Source: Maricaulis sp034670125
GTDB taxonomy: Bacteria > Pseudomonadota > Alphaproteobacteria > Caulobacterales > Maricaulaceae
Assembly (NCBI RefSeq): GCF_034670125.1
Contig: NZ_JAXMOC010000003.1
Coordinates: 124,001-188,000 of the forward strand
Length of the DNA stretch: 64,000 bases
Direction of reading: 5' to 3'
Below the pieces are notes generated by a model that was given only the letters and a program-made list of their open reading frames with translations, was not told the DNA's origin and searched no databases. Below are positions 1 through 8,155 of the stretch, piece after piece (within the stretch, counting starts at the first letter, position 1; each line of letters opens with the position of its first letter). A program made the translations under genes and the position numbers.

Positions 1-1
1 C

Positions 2-247
2 CTGCCGATCCGGGACCTCAACCGGGCGCTGGACTGGGAACTGCCGGACGAGGAGGCCGTCACCATCGCCGGCCTGGTCATTCACGAAGCGCAGACCATT
101 CCCGAGCGCGGCCAGGTTTTCGGCTTCCATGGCGCCCGCTTCGAAGTCGTCGAGCGACGGCGTAACCAGATCACCAAGTTGCGGGTCTCGGTCAGTCCGG
201 ACGATGTCGAGGTCGCGGCCCCGGACCGGCCAACAGCAACGGGATAA
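2..247 (+). CDS. CorC/HlyC-family protein, C-terminal fragment
   Basis: The 81 visible residues are the 3' end of a gene that enters from the left; the reading frame starts at base 2 and stops at TAA 245-247. They match the C-terminal CorC_HlyC (transporter-associated) domain: RDLNRALDWELP, then TIAGLV, IPERGQ, and the closing strand pattern FEVVERRRNQITKLRV. In whole members this small beta domain follows a pair of CBS domains and often a DUF21/CNNM membrane domain, and the family is linked to divalent-cation (Mg/Co) efflux or tolerance. Whether this copy carries the membrane part cannot be told from the fragment. The next gene lies on the opposite strand and ends only 10 bases away. Confidence 0.85.
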   Translation: MPIRDLNRALDWELPDEEAVTIAGLVIHEAQTIPERGQVFGFHGARFEVVERRRNQITKLRVSVSPDDVEVAAPDRPTATG

Positions 248-257
248 GCGCCGACAG

Positions 258-1049
258 TCAGGTGCCGCCAGGCGTCTCGCCGTCGATGAGGTCGCGATAG
301 GCATCACATGTCCCACGCGGTGTGTCGGCCTCGACCGCGCCCTGATCATCGCGGGCTTCCTCGACGAGATCGCCCAGGGCGTCTGCAAAGACACTCGACA
401 GGTCCATCACGTCGGCCAGGTCGGAGAAGGCGTCGGTTCCGTCGAGAATCGTTGTCACTCCGCCCCCCGATGCCAGGTGGTTCTGTGACGCCCAGCGAAT
501 CGCGGCGACCTGTTGTCCGGAACGGTCCAGGATTTCGGCCTCGACGCCCAACGCGCCGATGCCCAGCGGTACGCGCGGATTGAGCGGTCCGGGCACAGCC
601 ACGCCGATCAGGCGCGACAAACCGGTAGTCGCGACATTGTTGCGCCGGATGCCATTGATCGCGGCGCGGACTTCGCCATCAAGGCGCGTCTCGGTTTCGG
701 CCGGATCGATGGCAGGACGCACGTCGAAGCCGGCCCGCGCCAGGCGCTGACACAGATCGCGCGACAGCTGGCGGCGGACATCATTGAGCCGCGCCGGGGT
801 GATGTCCGGATCCAGATCCGCACCGGTCGCAAGCGTGACCGGCGGCAGATACAGCCGCCCCATCGCGGCCAATGCCGGACCGTCGGCATATTCCTCGACC
901 GCGAGCAGGCGTCGCTCGCCGGCGATCAACTGTTCGGAGGAGGACAGGCTGGACGGCGCATCAAAGCGGGTCGAGCACGCCGAGACCAGGACCGCCAGGG
1001 CCAGTGTCTGAAGAACAGGCAGTGCGACCCGCCGCAGGCAAAGCGTCAT
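258..1049 (-). CDS. putative outer-membrane lipoprotein, DUF3313-like
   Basis: A 263-residue protein with a lipoprotein signal peptide: basic start, hydrophobic run, then lipobox LVSAC with the modified Cys near residue 25. The mature part has no membrane segment. Its layout (LARAGFDV, a TRLDGEVRAAI strand, and a VEAEILDRSGQQVAAIRWAS strand) resembles the DUF3313 lipoproteins, whose function is unknown; that link is from memory and moderate. It is convergent with the CorC-like gene and lies upstream of, and on the same strand as, nothing it obviously cooperates with; the bolA gene begins beyond its 5' end on the same strand. Likely periplasmic face of the envelope. Function not assigned. Confidence 0.7.
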   Translation of the reverse strand: MTLCLRRVALPVLQTLALAVLVSACSTRFDAPSSLSSSEQLIAGERRLLAVEEYADGPALAAMGRLYLPPVTLATGADLDPDITPARLNDVRRQLSRDLCQRLARAGFDVRPAIDPAETETRLDGEVRAAINGIRRNNVATTGLSRLIGVAVPGPLNPRVPLGIGALGVEAEILDRSGQQVAAIRWASQNHLASGGGVTTILDGTDAFSDLADVMDLSSVFADALGDLVEEARDDQGAVEADTPRGTCDAYRDLIDGETPGGT

Positions 1050-1114
1050 GTTGTCATCCCCGGACCCTTACGCAGCTCGCCCCGGCATTGGGACGGGTAT
1101 GGCAAGGACACACC

Positions 1115-1390
1115 TTATTCGCGGCTTCCCCGCGCGCGGATCACCAGGGCGTGCACCTCGCCCGCCAGCTCGTCTGCCAGCACCTCGTTGATCAGGCGGT
1201 GACAGGCCACCCGTGACAGCCCGTCGAACCGGCTTGCGGCGATATCGACGGTGAAATGGCTCTCGCCACCGGGTCGGGCACCGGCATGCCCGGCATGCAG
1301 GTGACTGTCATCAGTGACGGTCAACATACTGGGCGTGAACGCGTTTTGCAGTTTGGCCTCGATGCGGACTGCGACATCACCCATATTCAC
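1115..1390 (-). CDS. BolA family protein
   Basis: A 91-residue protein with the BolA fold signature: an N-terminal helix (VAVRIEAKLQNAF), a strand with SHLHAGH, a short loop GGESHFTVDI, and the helix-turn region FDGLSRVACHRLINEVLADEL followed by VHALVIRA. BolA proteins work with monothiol glutaredoxins in Fe-S cluster and iron handling or act in stress and morphology responses; the sequence does not show which. Length is normal for the family (85-105). It stands alone on the minus strand, divergent from the J-domain gene at 1450, with about 60 bases between the two starts that must hold both promoters. Confidence 0.88.
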   Translation of the reverse strand: MNMGDVAVRIEAKLQNAFTPSMLTVTDDSHLHAGHAGARPGGESHFTVDIAASRFDGLSRVACHRLINEVLADELAGEVHALVIRARGSRE

Positions 1391-1449
1391 ACCTCTTTGT
1401 TCACCGGCTTCATTGCCGCTTTACGGACGCATGACCATAATTGGGGATC

Positions 1450-2064
1450 ATGTCAGAAGCATACAATTACAAACCGCGGTTCAAAGACATCCGCATCAAG
1501 CCGCCCAAGGACGAGCCGGCACCGGAGGAGCGTGTCTGTGAATGGCCGGGTTGCAAGAAGCACGGCAACAGCCGGGCCCCCAAGGCCAATGACCGGCTGA
1601 ATGACTTCTACTGGTTCTGCCAGAGCCATGCCTCGGAATACAACAAGTCGTGGAATTTCTTCGAGGGCATGAGCGAGAACGCCGCCCAGTCCTTCCGCGA
1701 GAGCGCCGCCTATGGACACCGTCCGACCTGGGGCTGGAAGAACACCCATTCTGCCTCGGCCAAGGCGGCTCGGGCCAGCCGCGATTTCGCCGACGGCTTC
1801 AATGATCCCTACGGCATGTTCGGCGACCGCAAGGACCCGCACAAGGAAGCGCCGCGCGAAAAATCGATGGGCCGGTTGCAGACCAAGGCGCTGGAAACAA
1901 TGTCGCTCGACCCCGATGTCGATCCCTCAACCGTGCGCAAACGTTATGCCGAACTGGTCAAGCAGTTGCACCCGGACGCCAATGGCGGCGACCGCTCCAG
2001 CGAGGAGCAGCTGGGCCGCGTCATAGCCTCCTACCAGATCCTGAAAAGCGCGGGTATGGCCTAG
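1450..2064 (+). CDS. J-domain (DnaJ-like) molecular co-chaperone
   Basis: A 204-residue protein. I start it at ATG 1450 (MSEAYNYKPRF), preceded by a GGGGA motif, rather than at the TTG three codons earlier. The N-terminal 135 residues contain a conserved, cysteine-containing segment (CEWPGCKKHGN, CQSHASEYNKSWNFFEGM) typical of a small group of alphaproteobacterial proteins that end in a J domain. The C-terminal J domain has helix II RKRYAELVKQL and an intact HPD loop at residue 174, so it should stimulate an Hsp70. Placement directly upstream of cobS is common in this lineage. It converges on the PilZ gene with a 4-base overlap at 2061-2064. Confidence 0.85.
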   Translation: MSEAYNYKPRFKDIRIKPPKDEPAPEERVCEWPGCKKHGNSRAPKANDRLNDFYWFCQSHASEYNKSWNFFEGMSENAAQSFRESAAYGHRPTWGWKNTHSASAKAARASRDFADGFNDPYGMFGDRKDPHKEAPREKSMGRLQTKALETMSLDPDVDPSTVRKRYAELVKQLHPDANGGDRSSEEQLGRVIASYQILKSAGMA

Positions 2065-2660
2065 GCCCGGTCCGCTGACACCTGTTTGGCGTCGAGGTCG
2101 TATTCGAACACCACCGCGAACCCGTGCCGGAAATGACGGACCACCCGGGCCGGGTGGGCATTGACCATCGCCACAGAGCCGATAGCGGGGCGCTCGGCGG
2201 TAACGAAGGCAGCGCCGGTATGGGAGCGATCAAGGATCGGCAGGGCCTTCGCCGGCTTGCCGGACAGCGTGACCAAAGCCGGGCCGTAACCCCGTTCGCG
2301 CGGCACAAAGCGTCGCTCCTCGCCATCCGCATCAGCTTCGGCCGCCGCAAATCGGGCCAGGCGTTCGACCAGTTTCTGCTGCAGCAGGATATCAGCCTCG
2401 AAGACGGCGCCGAAATCAAACGGGTCCGAGCGCACCACGCGGCCACGAAGCCGCCCCACGGTGGGCACATCCAGCTCGATCCGCGCGCCGACCAACGGAA
2501 CGGTCGTCGCTTCGACACAGGCTCCGGTGATCGACAGGTCGACAATCAGGCACCGCGCCGGCGCCCCTTCATCATTCCAGACCCGTCCACGCACGCCGAC
2601 GCGGAAGCGGGGTTGCTGACGGCGCTCATGCACCTGTCCGGATGGCAAGGACTGACCCAT
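2061..2660 (-). CDS. tandem PilZ-domain protein (c-di-GMP receptor)
   Basis: A 199-residue soluble protein that appears to be two PilZ domains back to back. The first has RQQPR (the RxxxR switch) near residue 14 and DLSITG (DxSxxG) near residue 43. The second, near residues 115-145, again has an RxxxR (RFVPR) and a DxSxxG (DRSHTG). Both cyclic-di-GMP binding motifs are therefore present in each half, which predicts a receptor able to bind dinucleotide at two sites; binding is inferred, not shown. No membrane segment or output domain is visible, so it probably works by protein contact. Monocistronic, convergent with the J-domain gene. Confidence 0.85.
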   Translation of the reverse strand: MGQSLPSGQVHERRQQPRFRVGVRGRVWNDEGAPARCLIVDLSITGACVEATTVPLVGARIELDVPTVGRLRGRVVRSDPFDFGAVFEADILLQQKLVERLARFAAAEADADGEERRFVPRERGYGPALVTLSGKPAKALPILDRSHTGAAFVTAERPAIGSVAMVNAHPARVVRHFRHGFAVVFEYDLDAKQVSADRA

Positions 2661-2865
2661 CGCGACTGTGTCCCTAGTGACGTCAGACAGGGCTGACCGG
2701 AAGTTCTTGCCAGCCAGTAGATCAGATCTATCTGAAACAACTCTGAATCAAAGGGTCGCAACCGAAAACAGCGATCCCGCCGCCCTTCCCTTTCCTCGAC
2801 CCGCGCTCTGCTGTAGCTGTGGATCGAGCGACCAACACCAGTCCTTTGCCAGCAAGACGATACCC

Positions 2866-3852
2866 ATGAGCGATAGTTTCCCCCTTTCCGTGCCTGACGC
2901 CAAAGCCGACTGCCAGACCCTGTTCGGCTTCGATCCGGGCTTTGAGGTGGCGATGTTCTCGACGCCGGACGAACACACGCCCATTCTCGATCCGGACTAT
3001 GTCTTCGACCCGGCGACCACGCGCGCCATCCTGTCCGGCTTCGCCTTCAATCGCCGCGTCATGGTCCAGGGCTATCACGGCACCGGCAAGTCGACCCATA
3101 TCGAGCAGGTCGCGGCGCGCCTCAATTGGCCGATGGTGCGGGTCAATCTGGACAGCCATGTCAGCCGCATCGACATGGTCGGCAAGGACGCCATCGTGCT
3201 GAAGGATGGCAAGCAGATCACCGAATTCCAGGAAGGCATCCTGCCCTGGGCCCTGCAGCGCCCGGTCGCTCTCCTGTTTGATGAGTACGACGCCGGCCGT
3301 CCCGACGTGATGTTCGTGATCCAGCGCGTGCTGGAAGCCTCGGGCTCGCTGACCCTTTTGGACCAGACCAAGGTCATCCGGCCGCACCCGTCCTTCCGCC
3401 TGTTCGCCACGACCAACACGATCGGTCTGGGTGATACGACCGGCCTCTATCACGGTACCCAGCAGATCAATCAGGGCCAGATGGACCGCTGGTCGATCGT
3501 CGCCACGCTGAACTATCTGCCGCGCGAGACCGAGAACGCCATCGTGCTGGCCAAGATGAAATCACTGGCCGGCTCGGACGAGGGCCGCAAACAGGTCGAG
3601 GACATGGTCAAGGTCGCCGACCTCACCCGCGAAGCCTTCATCAATGGTGACATCTCCACCGTGATGAGCCCGCGTACCGTGCTGACCTGGGCCGAGAACC
3701 AGGAAATCTTCGGCGATCTCGGCATGGCCTTCCGCCTCACCTTCCTGAACAAGTGCGACGAACTGGAACGCCCGGTCATCGCCGAAATGTATCAGCGGGT
3801 GTTCGGTGTCGATCTGCCGGAAGCGCCGGTGAAGAGCGTGAGCGCGGCTTAG
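2866..3852 (+). CDS. cobS: cobaltochelatase AAA+ subunit CobS
   Basis: The 328-residue MoxR-like AAA+ ATPase of the aerobic cobaltochelatase, which with CobT forms the ATP-driven complex that helps CobN insert cobalt into hydrogenobyrinic acid a,c-diamide. I begin at ATG 2866 (MSDSFPLSV), because the open frame upstream to 2668 reads as low-quality sequence. Walker A GYHGTGKST lies near residues 69-77, Walker B ALLFDEYDA near 135-143, and a sensor region LFATTNT near 183. Length is normal for the family. Its usual partner cobT is not next door but 6.6 kb away at 10487. cobN is not in the window. Confidence 0.93.
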   Translation: MSDSFPLSVPDAKADCQTLFGFDPGFEVAMFSTPDEHTPILDPDYVFDPATTRAILSGFAFNRRVMVQGYHGTGKSTHIEQVAARLNWPMVRVNLDSHVSRIDMVGKDAIVLKDGKQITEFQEGILPWALQRPVALLFDEYDAGRPDVMFVIQRVLEASGSLTLLDQTKVIRPHPSFRLFATTNTIGLGDTTGLYHGTQQINQGQMDRWSIVATLNYLPRETENAIVLAKMKSLAGSDEGRKQVEDMVKVADLTREAFINGDISTVMSPRTVLTWAENQEIFGDLGMAFRLTFLNKCDELERPVIAEMYQRVFGVDLPEAPVKSVSAA

Positions 3853-3912
3853 GGGCGGGCTTCTTTCGCTCGCGCATGCGTTGTTCTAGCATCCTCAAAA
3901 AAGGGGATGTCA

Positions 3913-5046
3913 ATGAAGCGCTTGTGCCTGGGGGTCGCCCTTCTGATCGGTTGCGTTACAACCGGCCCGGCCTCGGCCTGCCGAGCGTGGCTCGGCAATC
4001 CAGCCTACGAGCCTACCATGGCAAACTTCGTGGGATTGTATCCGGAGATTTATCTGGCCCGGGCGGTTTCAGCTGCCCGCGCGCCGGAAGACGAACAGCC
4101 CTATCCCGATCTGGAGCCTCTATTCGACTATAAATTCGACGTCGTGGAGGTGCTGCGAGGCCCTGATCTAAGTCGGATCGTCCAACGCGGCGCCACACCG
4201 TTTTCGGACCCGCCAACCGTCTCATGCCTGGAGCAGGGTCAGTCCCTGTACACGCGTGCCTGCAACGTTGAAGTGACCAACATGACCCGGCACAACTGGG
4301 CGCACCAGCTCGCCGACGCCGGACACCGGGACTGGTCGAGCTTCCACTCCATGTCCCCCTACGCCCAGGCCGGAATGGGGGCAGCGGAGGCCGTTCCTGC
4401 CGAAGGCGCGGAGGATCTCATCCTGATATCCTGTGGCGGGAAAACGCCCAGCTTCGAGATCGGCGAGACCTTCCTGATCATGCGCGGCAACCCGGACGCT
4501 TGGGACAGACGCTTCGGGCTCAATTACCGACTGATCACGCGCGAGGATGATCTCTGGCTGGAGGGTGTGCGCTATCTGGTTGAGAACCCGAATGCCGGTT
4601 TTCTTCAGGAAACGCCCGTTTCCAGTATTCTGGCCGCGTTCGGCACGCCGGAAGTCGTCACCTTCGCGACCTGCGAGCATGACCCCGACGAGGTGCTCTA
4701 CGATGAGGTCTACATGGCCGGCTTCAGCGGCATGAGGCCTGTCGCGCGTTTCAGCTATCTCGAGGACGACACGATCGTGAAATTCCATCAGCGCGATGAG
4801 CTCGCGAGCGAGGCCCTGACACACTGTCAAAGCGGCGGCGCCTTTGTGCTTTTTCGCGAAGCCCTCGGTTTCGAGCGCGATAGCGAAATTTACGCGCTGA
4901 TGCCGCCCTTCCCGGTTCGCGACGGCGTGGTCGATTTCAGCCACCTACCATCGCAATGGTCCATCGCAGGGCCGAGCCAAATCCCTTTGCAGGACGTGCT
5001 CAGCTGGCCTGCCCGGGATACGGAAGAGGCCGCGGGAGCGCCCTAG
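3913..5046 (+). CDS. secreted protein of unknown function
   Basis: A 377-residue protein with a clear Sec signal peptide (MKRLCLGVALLIGCVTTG, cleavage likely after ASA before CRAW). I choose ATG 3913; an ATG two codons earlier is possible. The mature part has several cysteines (for example SCLEQG, ACNVEV, ISCGGK, TCEHD, THCQSG), which suits disulphide-bonded periplasmic or secreted folding. There is no recognisable catalytic motif and I do not know the family. The first third (YKFDVVEVLRGPDLSRIV) recalls cysteine-rich secreted proteins with a tissue-inhibitor-like beta barrel, but that is weak. It lies between cobS and the copper cluster and converges on cusF with a 4-base overlap. Confidence 0.7.
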   Translation: MKRLCLGVALLIGCVTTGPASACRAWLGNPAYEPTMANFVGLYPEIYLARAVSAARAPEDEQPYPDLEPLFDYKFDVVEVLRGPDLSRIVQRGATPFSDPPTVSCLEQGQSLYTRACNVEVTNMTRHNWAHQLADAGHRDWSSFHSMSPYAQAGMGAAEAVPAEGAEDLILISCGGKTPSFEIGETFLIMRGNPDAWDRRFGLNYRLITREDDLWLEGVRYLVENPNAGFLQETPVSSILAAFGTPEVVTFATCEHDPDEVLYDEVYMAGFSGMRPVARFSYLEDDTIVKFHQRDELASEALTHCQSGGAFVLFREALGFERDSEIYALMPPFPVRDGVVDFSHLPSQWSIAGPSQIPLQDVLSWPARDTEEAAGAP

Positions 5047-5378
5047 CCAGCGCTCTCATCCACTTCGGCCGCGATCACCACCAATTCGCCGTCACGGCGC
5101 GTCACCGTGACCATCAGCGCGGCTCCCGGCTGGAACAGCGCGATATCCACGCCATCATCGATCGCAAACGGCATGACCATAGCGCCCATGCCCAGTTCCG
5201 GCATGGCTTCATGGCGCAGGAGTGTGGTGCGGGCTTCGGCATCGACCGTGCGGACGTCCGCCGAAACGATTGACTGGGCCATCGCTTCGGCATCGGCCAT
5301 GGCGTGCCCGCCATGGTGGCCGTGATGATCGGTAGTGGCGGTGGCGAGCAGGAGGCTGGTGGCGAGAAGTGTGATCAT
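5043..5378 (-). CDS. CusF-like periplasmic copper-binding protein
   Basis: A 111-residue exported protein with a hydrophobic leader, a His-rich N-terminus (HHGHHGGHA) and a CusF-type OB-fold: VRTVDAEA, RHEAMPELGMGAMVMPFAI, then VTRRDGELVVIAAEVDE. The metal site of E. coli CusF uses His36, Trp44, Met47 and Met49; here the His (RHEAM) and both Met (AMVM) line up but the Trp position reads Met or Gly. Copper or silver binding in the periplasm is the expected role. It is the last gene of the minus-strand tolC-mco-cusF operon, overlapping the oxidase gene by 4 bases, and should be controlled by CsoR. Confidence 0.8.
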   Translation of the reverse strand: MITLLATSLLLATATTDHHGHHGGHAMADAEAMAQSIVSADVRTVDAEARTTLLRHEAMPELGMGAMVMPFAIDDGVDIALFQPGAALMVTVTRRDGELVVIAAEVDESAG

Positions 5379-6754
5379 GGCTGATGTCCTTGATGCGGGT
5401 TGGCGGAGGCCGGAGCGTCCTCAGCCGTCGTGTCTATGCCGTCGCGGCTGAGTTCATCGGCGCTGGCCGGGCGGGCCTCGCCCTCGGGATTGTCATACCA
5501 GCCCGGATCGCCATCGCCGGTCAGGCGGTCGCGGACCTTCAATATGGTGAACATGCCGCCCATGGTGATGTAGTCGCGCGGGCCCGGGGCGCCGACCATG
5601 GGCAGGGAGTTTTCCGGCACCGGCATATGGCCCATCTCGATATGCTGGCCCATCTCGCCCATCCCGTCCTGGCCCATCGTCATATAGGTCGGCAGGAGGG
5701 CCCCGACGGCGCGGTCGATACGGCGGGCATTGACGCCGGTGAGATTGGGAACGCCATGGCCCATCTGGTTCATGACGTGATGGGTCATGTGGCAATGCAT
5801 GGCCCAGTCACCCGGATTGTCGGCGACGAAGTCGACTGTGCGCGTCGACCCGGTCGGCACCAGCACGGTCGTGTCGGGATGGCGCGCCGAGACCGGGATC
5901 ACGCCGCCATCGGTCTCGGTGACGGTGAAGGCATAACCATGCAGATGGATCGGATGATGATCCATGGCCGACAGATTGCCGAAGCGGATGCGGACCCGCT
6001 CGCCGCGCTCGGCAATGAGCGGCGAGGTGCCCGGATAGCAGCGCGCATTCATGGTCAGGATGTTGAAATCGCCCATCGCGTTGGGGTCGGGCCGTTCGGC
6101 ACCGGGATGCAGCACCCATTCCGACAGCATGATCGCATAATCGCGATCCGGGCGCGGCCCGGAGCGCTGGCGCGGATGGACCACAATCATGCCCATCATG
6201 CCCAGCGCCATCTGGGTCATCTCGTCATGATGAGAGTGGTACATGAAGGTCCCGTGCTGGCGGAAGGTCCACTCATAGACGAAGGTCTCGCCGGGATGGA
6301 TGGCGCGCTGGTTGAGACCGCCGACCCCGTCCATGCCCGAGGGCAGGATGACGCCATGCCAGTGCACGGTCGTCGGTGCCGGCAGGCGATTGGTGACATA
6401 GACCCGCACCCGGTCACCCTCGACCGCCTCGATCGTGGGTCCGTGCGTGCGGCCATTATAGCCCCAGGTCTTGGCATTGAGGCCCGGCGCGAATTCATGC
6501 TCGACCTCTTCGGGAATGAGATGGAAGACCTTCACCCCGTCGACAATCCGGTAGGGCAGCGTCGCCCCGTCCGGTGTGACCACGGGCGTGTAATCGCGGC
6601 CCGGCCGTCCGGGAGAATAGGTCCGGTCATGCGGCACCGAGGCACTGTGGGCGCGTGGCGCGACGGCCTGGGCCGAGGCCGAGCCAGTGGCCAGACCGGT
6701 CGCGGCAAGGCCGGCAGACCCGGCGAGCAGGGCATCACGTCTGGAAATGGCCAT
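5375..6754 (-). CDS. Tat-exported two-domain multicopper oxidase (copper tolerance)
   Basis: A 459-residue oxidase, probably converting Cu(I) to less toxic Cu(II) in the periplasm. The start SRRDALLAG followed by a hydrophobic stretch is a twin-arginine signal. Copper motifs are HWHG (131-134), HSH (173-175), HPIHLHG (267-273) and HCHMTHHVMNQM (320-331), the last matching HCHxxxHxxxxM with the T1 Cys, His and Met. Only two cupredoxin domains fit in this length, and the T1 cysteine occurs only in the second, so it looks like a two-domain enzyme rather than a three-domain CueO/CopA. The tail is rich in Met and His. Its start codon shares one base with the tolC stop codon. Confidence 0.88.
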   Translation of the reverse strand: MAISRRDALLAGSAGLAATGLATGSASAQAVAPRAHSASVPHDRTYSPGRPGRDYTPVVTPDGATLPYRIVDGVKVFHLIPEEVEHEFAPGLNAKTWGYNGRTHGPTIEAVEGDRVRVYVTNRLPAPTTVHWHGVILPSGMDGVGGLNQRAIHPGETFVYEWTFRQHGTFMYHSHHDEMTQMALGMMGMIVVHPRQRSGPRPDRDYAIMLSEWVLHPGAERPDPNAMGDFNILTMNARCYPGTSPLIAERGERVRIRFGNLSAMDHHPIHLHGYAFTVTETDGGVIPVSARHPDTTVLVPTGSTRTVDFVADNPGDWAMHCHMTHHVMNQMGHGVPNLTGVNARRIDRAVGALLPTYMTMGQDGMGEMGQHIEMGHMPVPENSLPMVGAPGPRDYITMGGMFTILKVRDRLTGDGDPGWYDNPEGEARPASADELSRDGIDTTAEDAPASANPHQGHQP

Positions 6755-8115
6755 CAGTGATCTCCCTCGCCCCGGATCGGAGCTGATTCACCGGTATCGC
6801 GGACCGCCACCATCGCCGGAGACCCGCCGGCGCGGATCTGGTCAAGCGATATCCGCGCCCGGTGCCAGTCCGCCAGCGCGTCGACATAGGCCTGGCCAGT
6901 CCGGCTGCGCATCTGCACAGCGGCCATCAGGTCAAACACACTGACCTGCATCGCATTATACTGGCGCATCGTCGCATCCATCAGGCGCTCACTGGTCGGC
7001 AGGGCGTCATCTTCGATATGCGTCACGCGCCGCTGCGCCAGCGTCGCCACCGCTTGGGCCGACTCCACCGCATTGTGGATTTCATACGCCAGGGCGGCAT
7101 GATGATGCATCGCCTGTTCCGCGCGCAACTGCGCCGCCGTGCGACGGGCGGTGCCGTTATCGAAAATTGGCAGGGCGAATTCCAGCATCCAGCCGCGTGA
7201 CCAGTCGCCGTCCTCGCGGTCAAACACGCCGCCCAGCTCGGCATGTTCGAGAAGGCTGGCCCAGTTTTCCAGTCCAGCCTCCCCGGCCGCGGCCTCGACA
7301 CTGGAACGGGCGGCGGCCAGCGGCAGGCTGGCATTCAGCGCCATCTGCGGGTCCAGCGCGATCAAAGGTCCCTCACCCGGTTGCAGCCGCGTGGGCAGCT
7401 GGTCTGCGGACACCGCAACACCCAGCTGGCGTGCCAGCGCGAGACGGGCCTGAAGGGCGGCGTTCTCCGCTTCCAGATATTCCAGCTCGGCCTGCTGGGC
7501 GAATAGGCGTTCGCGCTCCAGCTCAAGGACCGGTGCATTGCCAGCGGCACGCATTTCCTCGGCCACGACCAGGCTTGCCGCAGCCGCATCACGAATGCGC
7601 GCTTGCAGGTCCAGACGCTGACTGGCAGCGACGGCTTCGACCCAGGCGCGGCGCGTATCGGCCACGAAGTTCACGGTGGCCAGGACGGTTTCGGCCTGCT
7701 GCGCCTCATACCGGTCCTGTGCGGCCGCGGCACGCCAGGGCGTCGCGGCAATTCCCATCAGGGAGGCGCGCAGATCGACATCCCAGACGCGGCCATGGCC
7801 ATCGCCCGGCAGGGTCACGACCTCGACCAGCGGATTGACCGGGCGCGACGCCATCACCTGGTCAGCCCTTGCCAGGCCAGCCTCGTCAAGCCGAGCCAGA
7901 AGTCTGTGATTATTGGCCAGCGCCAGGCTGACCGCCATGGCTTCGCTGACGGTTTCACCCTCGCGAGGCAGGACCGGATCGGCGATCGGTCCGGTTCGTT
8001 CGGTCAGGCTCGTCATCACCGCCGCGCGCTCCGCGCCCGGATCGACAGTCGCGCAGGCCGAGACGACCAGCAGCCCGGCCAGCGCCGGCAGAACGTTGAA
8101 AGCCATTCGTGTCAT
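6754..8115 (-). CDS. TolC-family outer-membrane lipoprotein (CusC-like)
   Basis: A 453-residue TolC-type efflux channel with an N-terminal lipobox (LVVSAC), so it should be an acylated outer-membrane protein. Two halves of long alternating helices and strands are visible (EAMAVSLALANNHRLLA near residue 58; the internal repeat begins near ALDPQMALNASLPLAAARS). It is the first gene of the copper operon and overlaps the oxidase gene by one base. No RND pump or membrane-fusion protein is encoded beside it, so either it borrows a pump from elsewhere or serves the oxidase and CusF in another way. Its start is only 40 bases from that of csoR, with the operator between them. Confidence 0.88.
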   Translation of the reverse strand: MTRMAFNVLPALAGLLVVSACATVDPGAERAAVMTSLTERTGPIADPVLPREGETVSEAMAVSLALANNHRLLARLDEAGLARADQVMASRPVNPLVEVVTLPGDGHGRVWDVDLRASLMGIAATPWRAAAAQDRYEAQQAETVLATVNFVADTRRAWVEAVAASQRLDLQARIRDAAAASLVVAEEMRAAGNAPVLELERERLFAQQAELEYLEAENAALQARLALARQLGVAVSADQLPTRLQPGEGPLIALDPQMALNASLPLAAARSSVEAAAGEAGLENWASLLEHAELGGVFDREDGDWSRGWMLEFALPIFDNGTARRTAAQLRAEQAMHHHAALAYEIHNAVESAQAVATLAQRRVTHIEDDALPTSERLMDATMRQYNAMQVSVFDLMAAVQMRSRTGQAYVDALADWHRARISLDQIRAGGSPAMVAVRDTGESAPIRGEGDH

Positions 8116-8129
8116 GGGCTTGCGCTAGC

Positions 8130-8146
8130 ATACCCCCCAGGGGTAT
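8130..8146. promoter_or_regulatory. CsoR operator between tolC and csoR
   Basis: ATACCCC (8130-8136), CCA, GGGGTAT (8140-8146): a perfect 7-bp inverted repeat of the TACCCC...GGGGTA type bound by CsoR-family repressors. It sits in the 40-base gap between two divergent start codons, 14 bases from tolC and 9 from csoR. On the plus strand TATACA (8144-8149) could be a -10 box with TTGCGC (8120-8125) as a weak -35, which would start transcription at the csoR ATG and give a leaderless message with the operator inside the promoter spacer. Copper binding to CsoR should release it and derepress both sides. Confidence 0.82.
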
Positions 8147-8155
8147 ACAAGAGAC

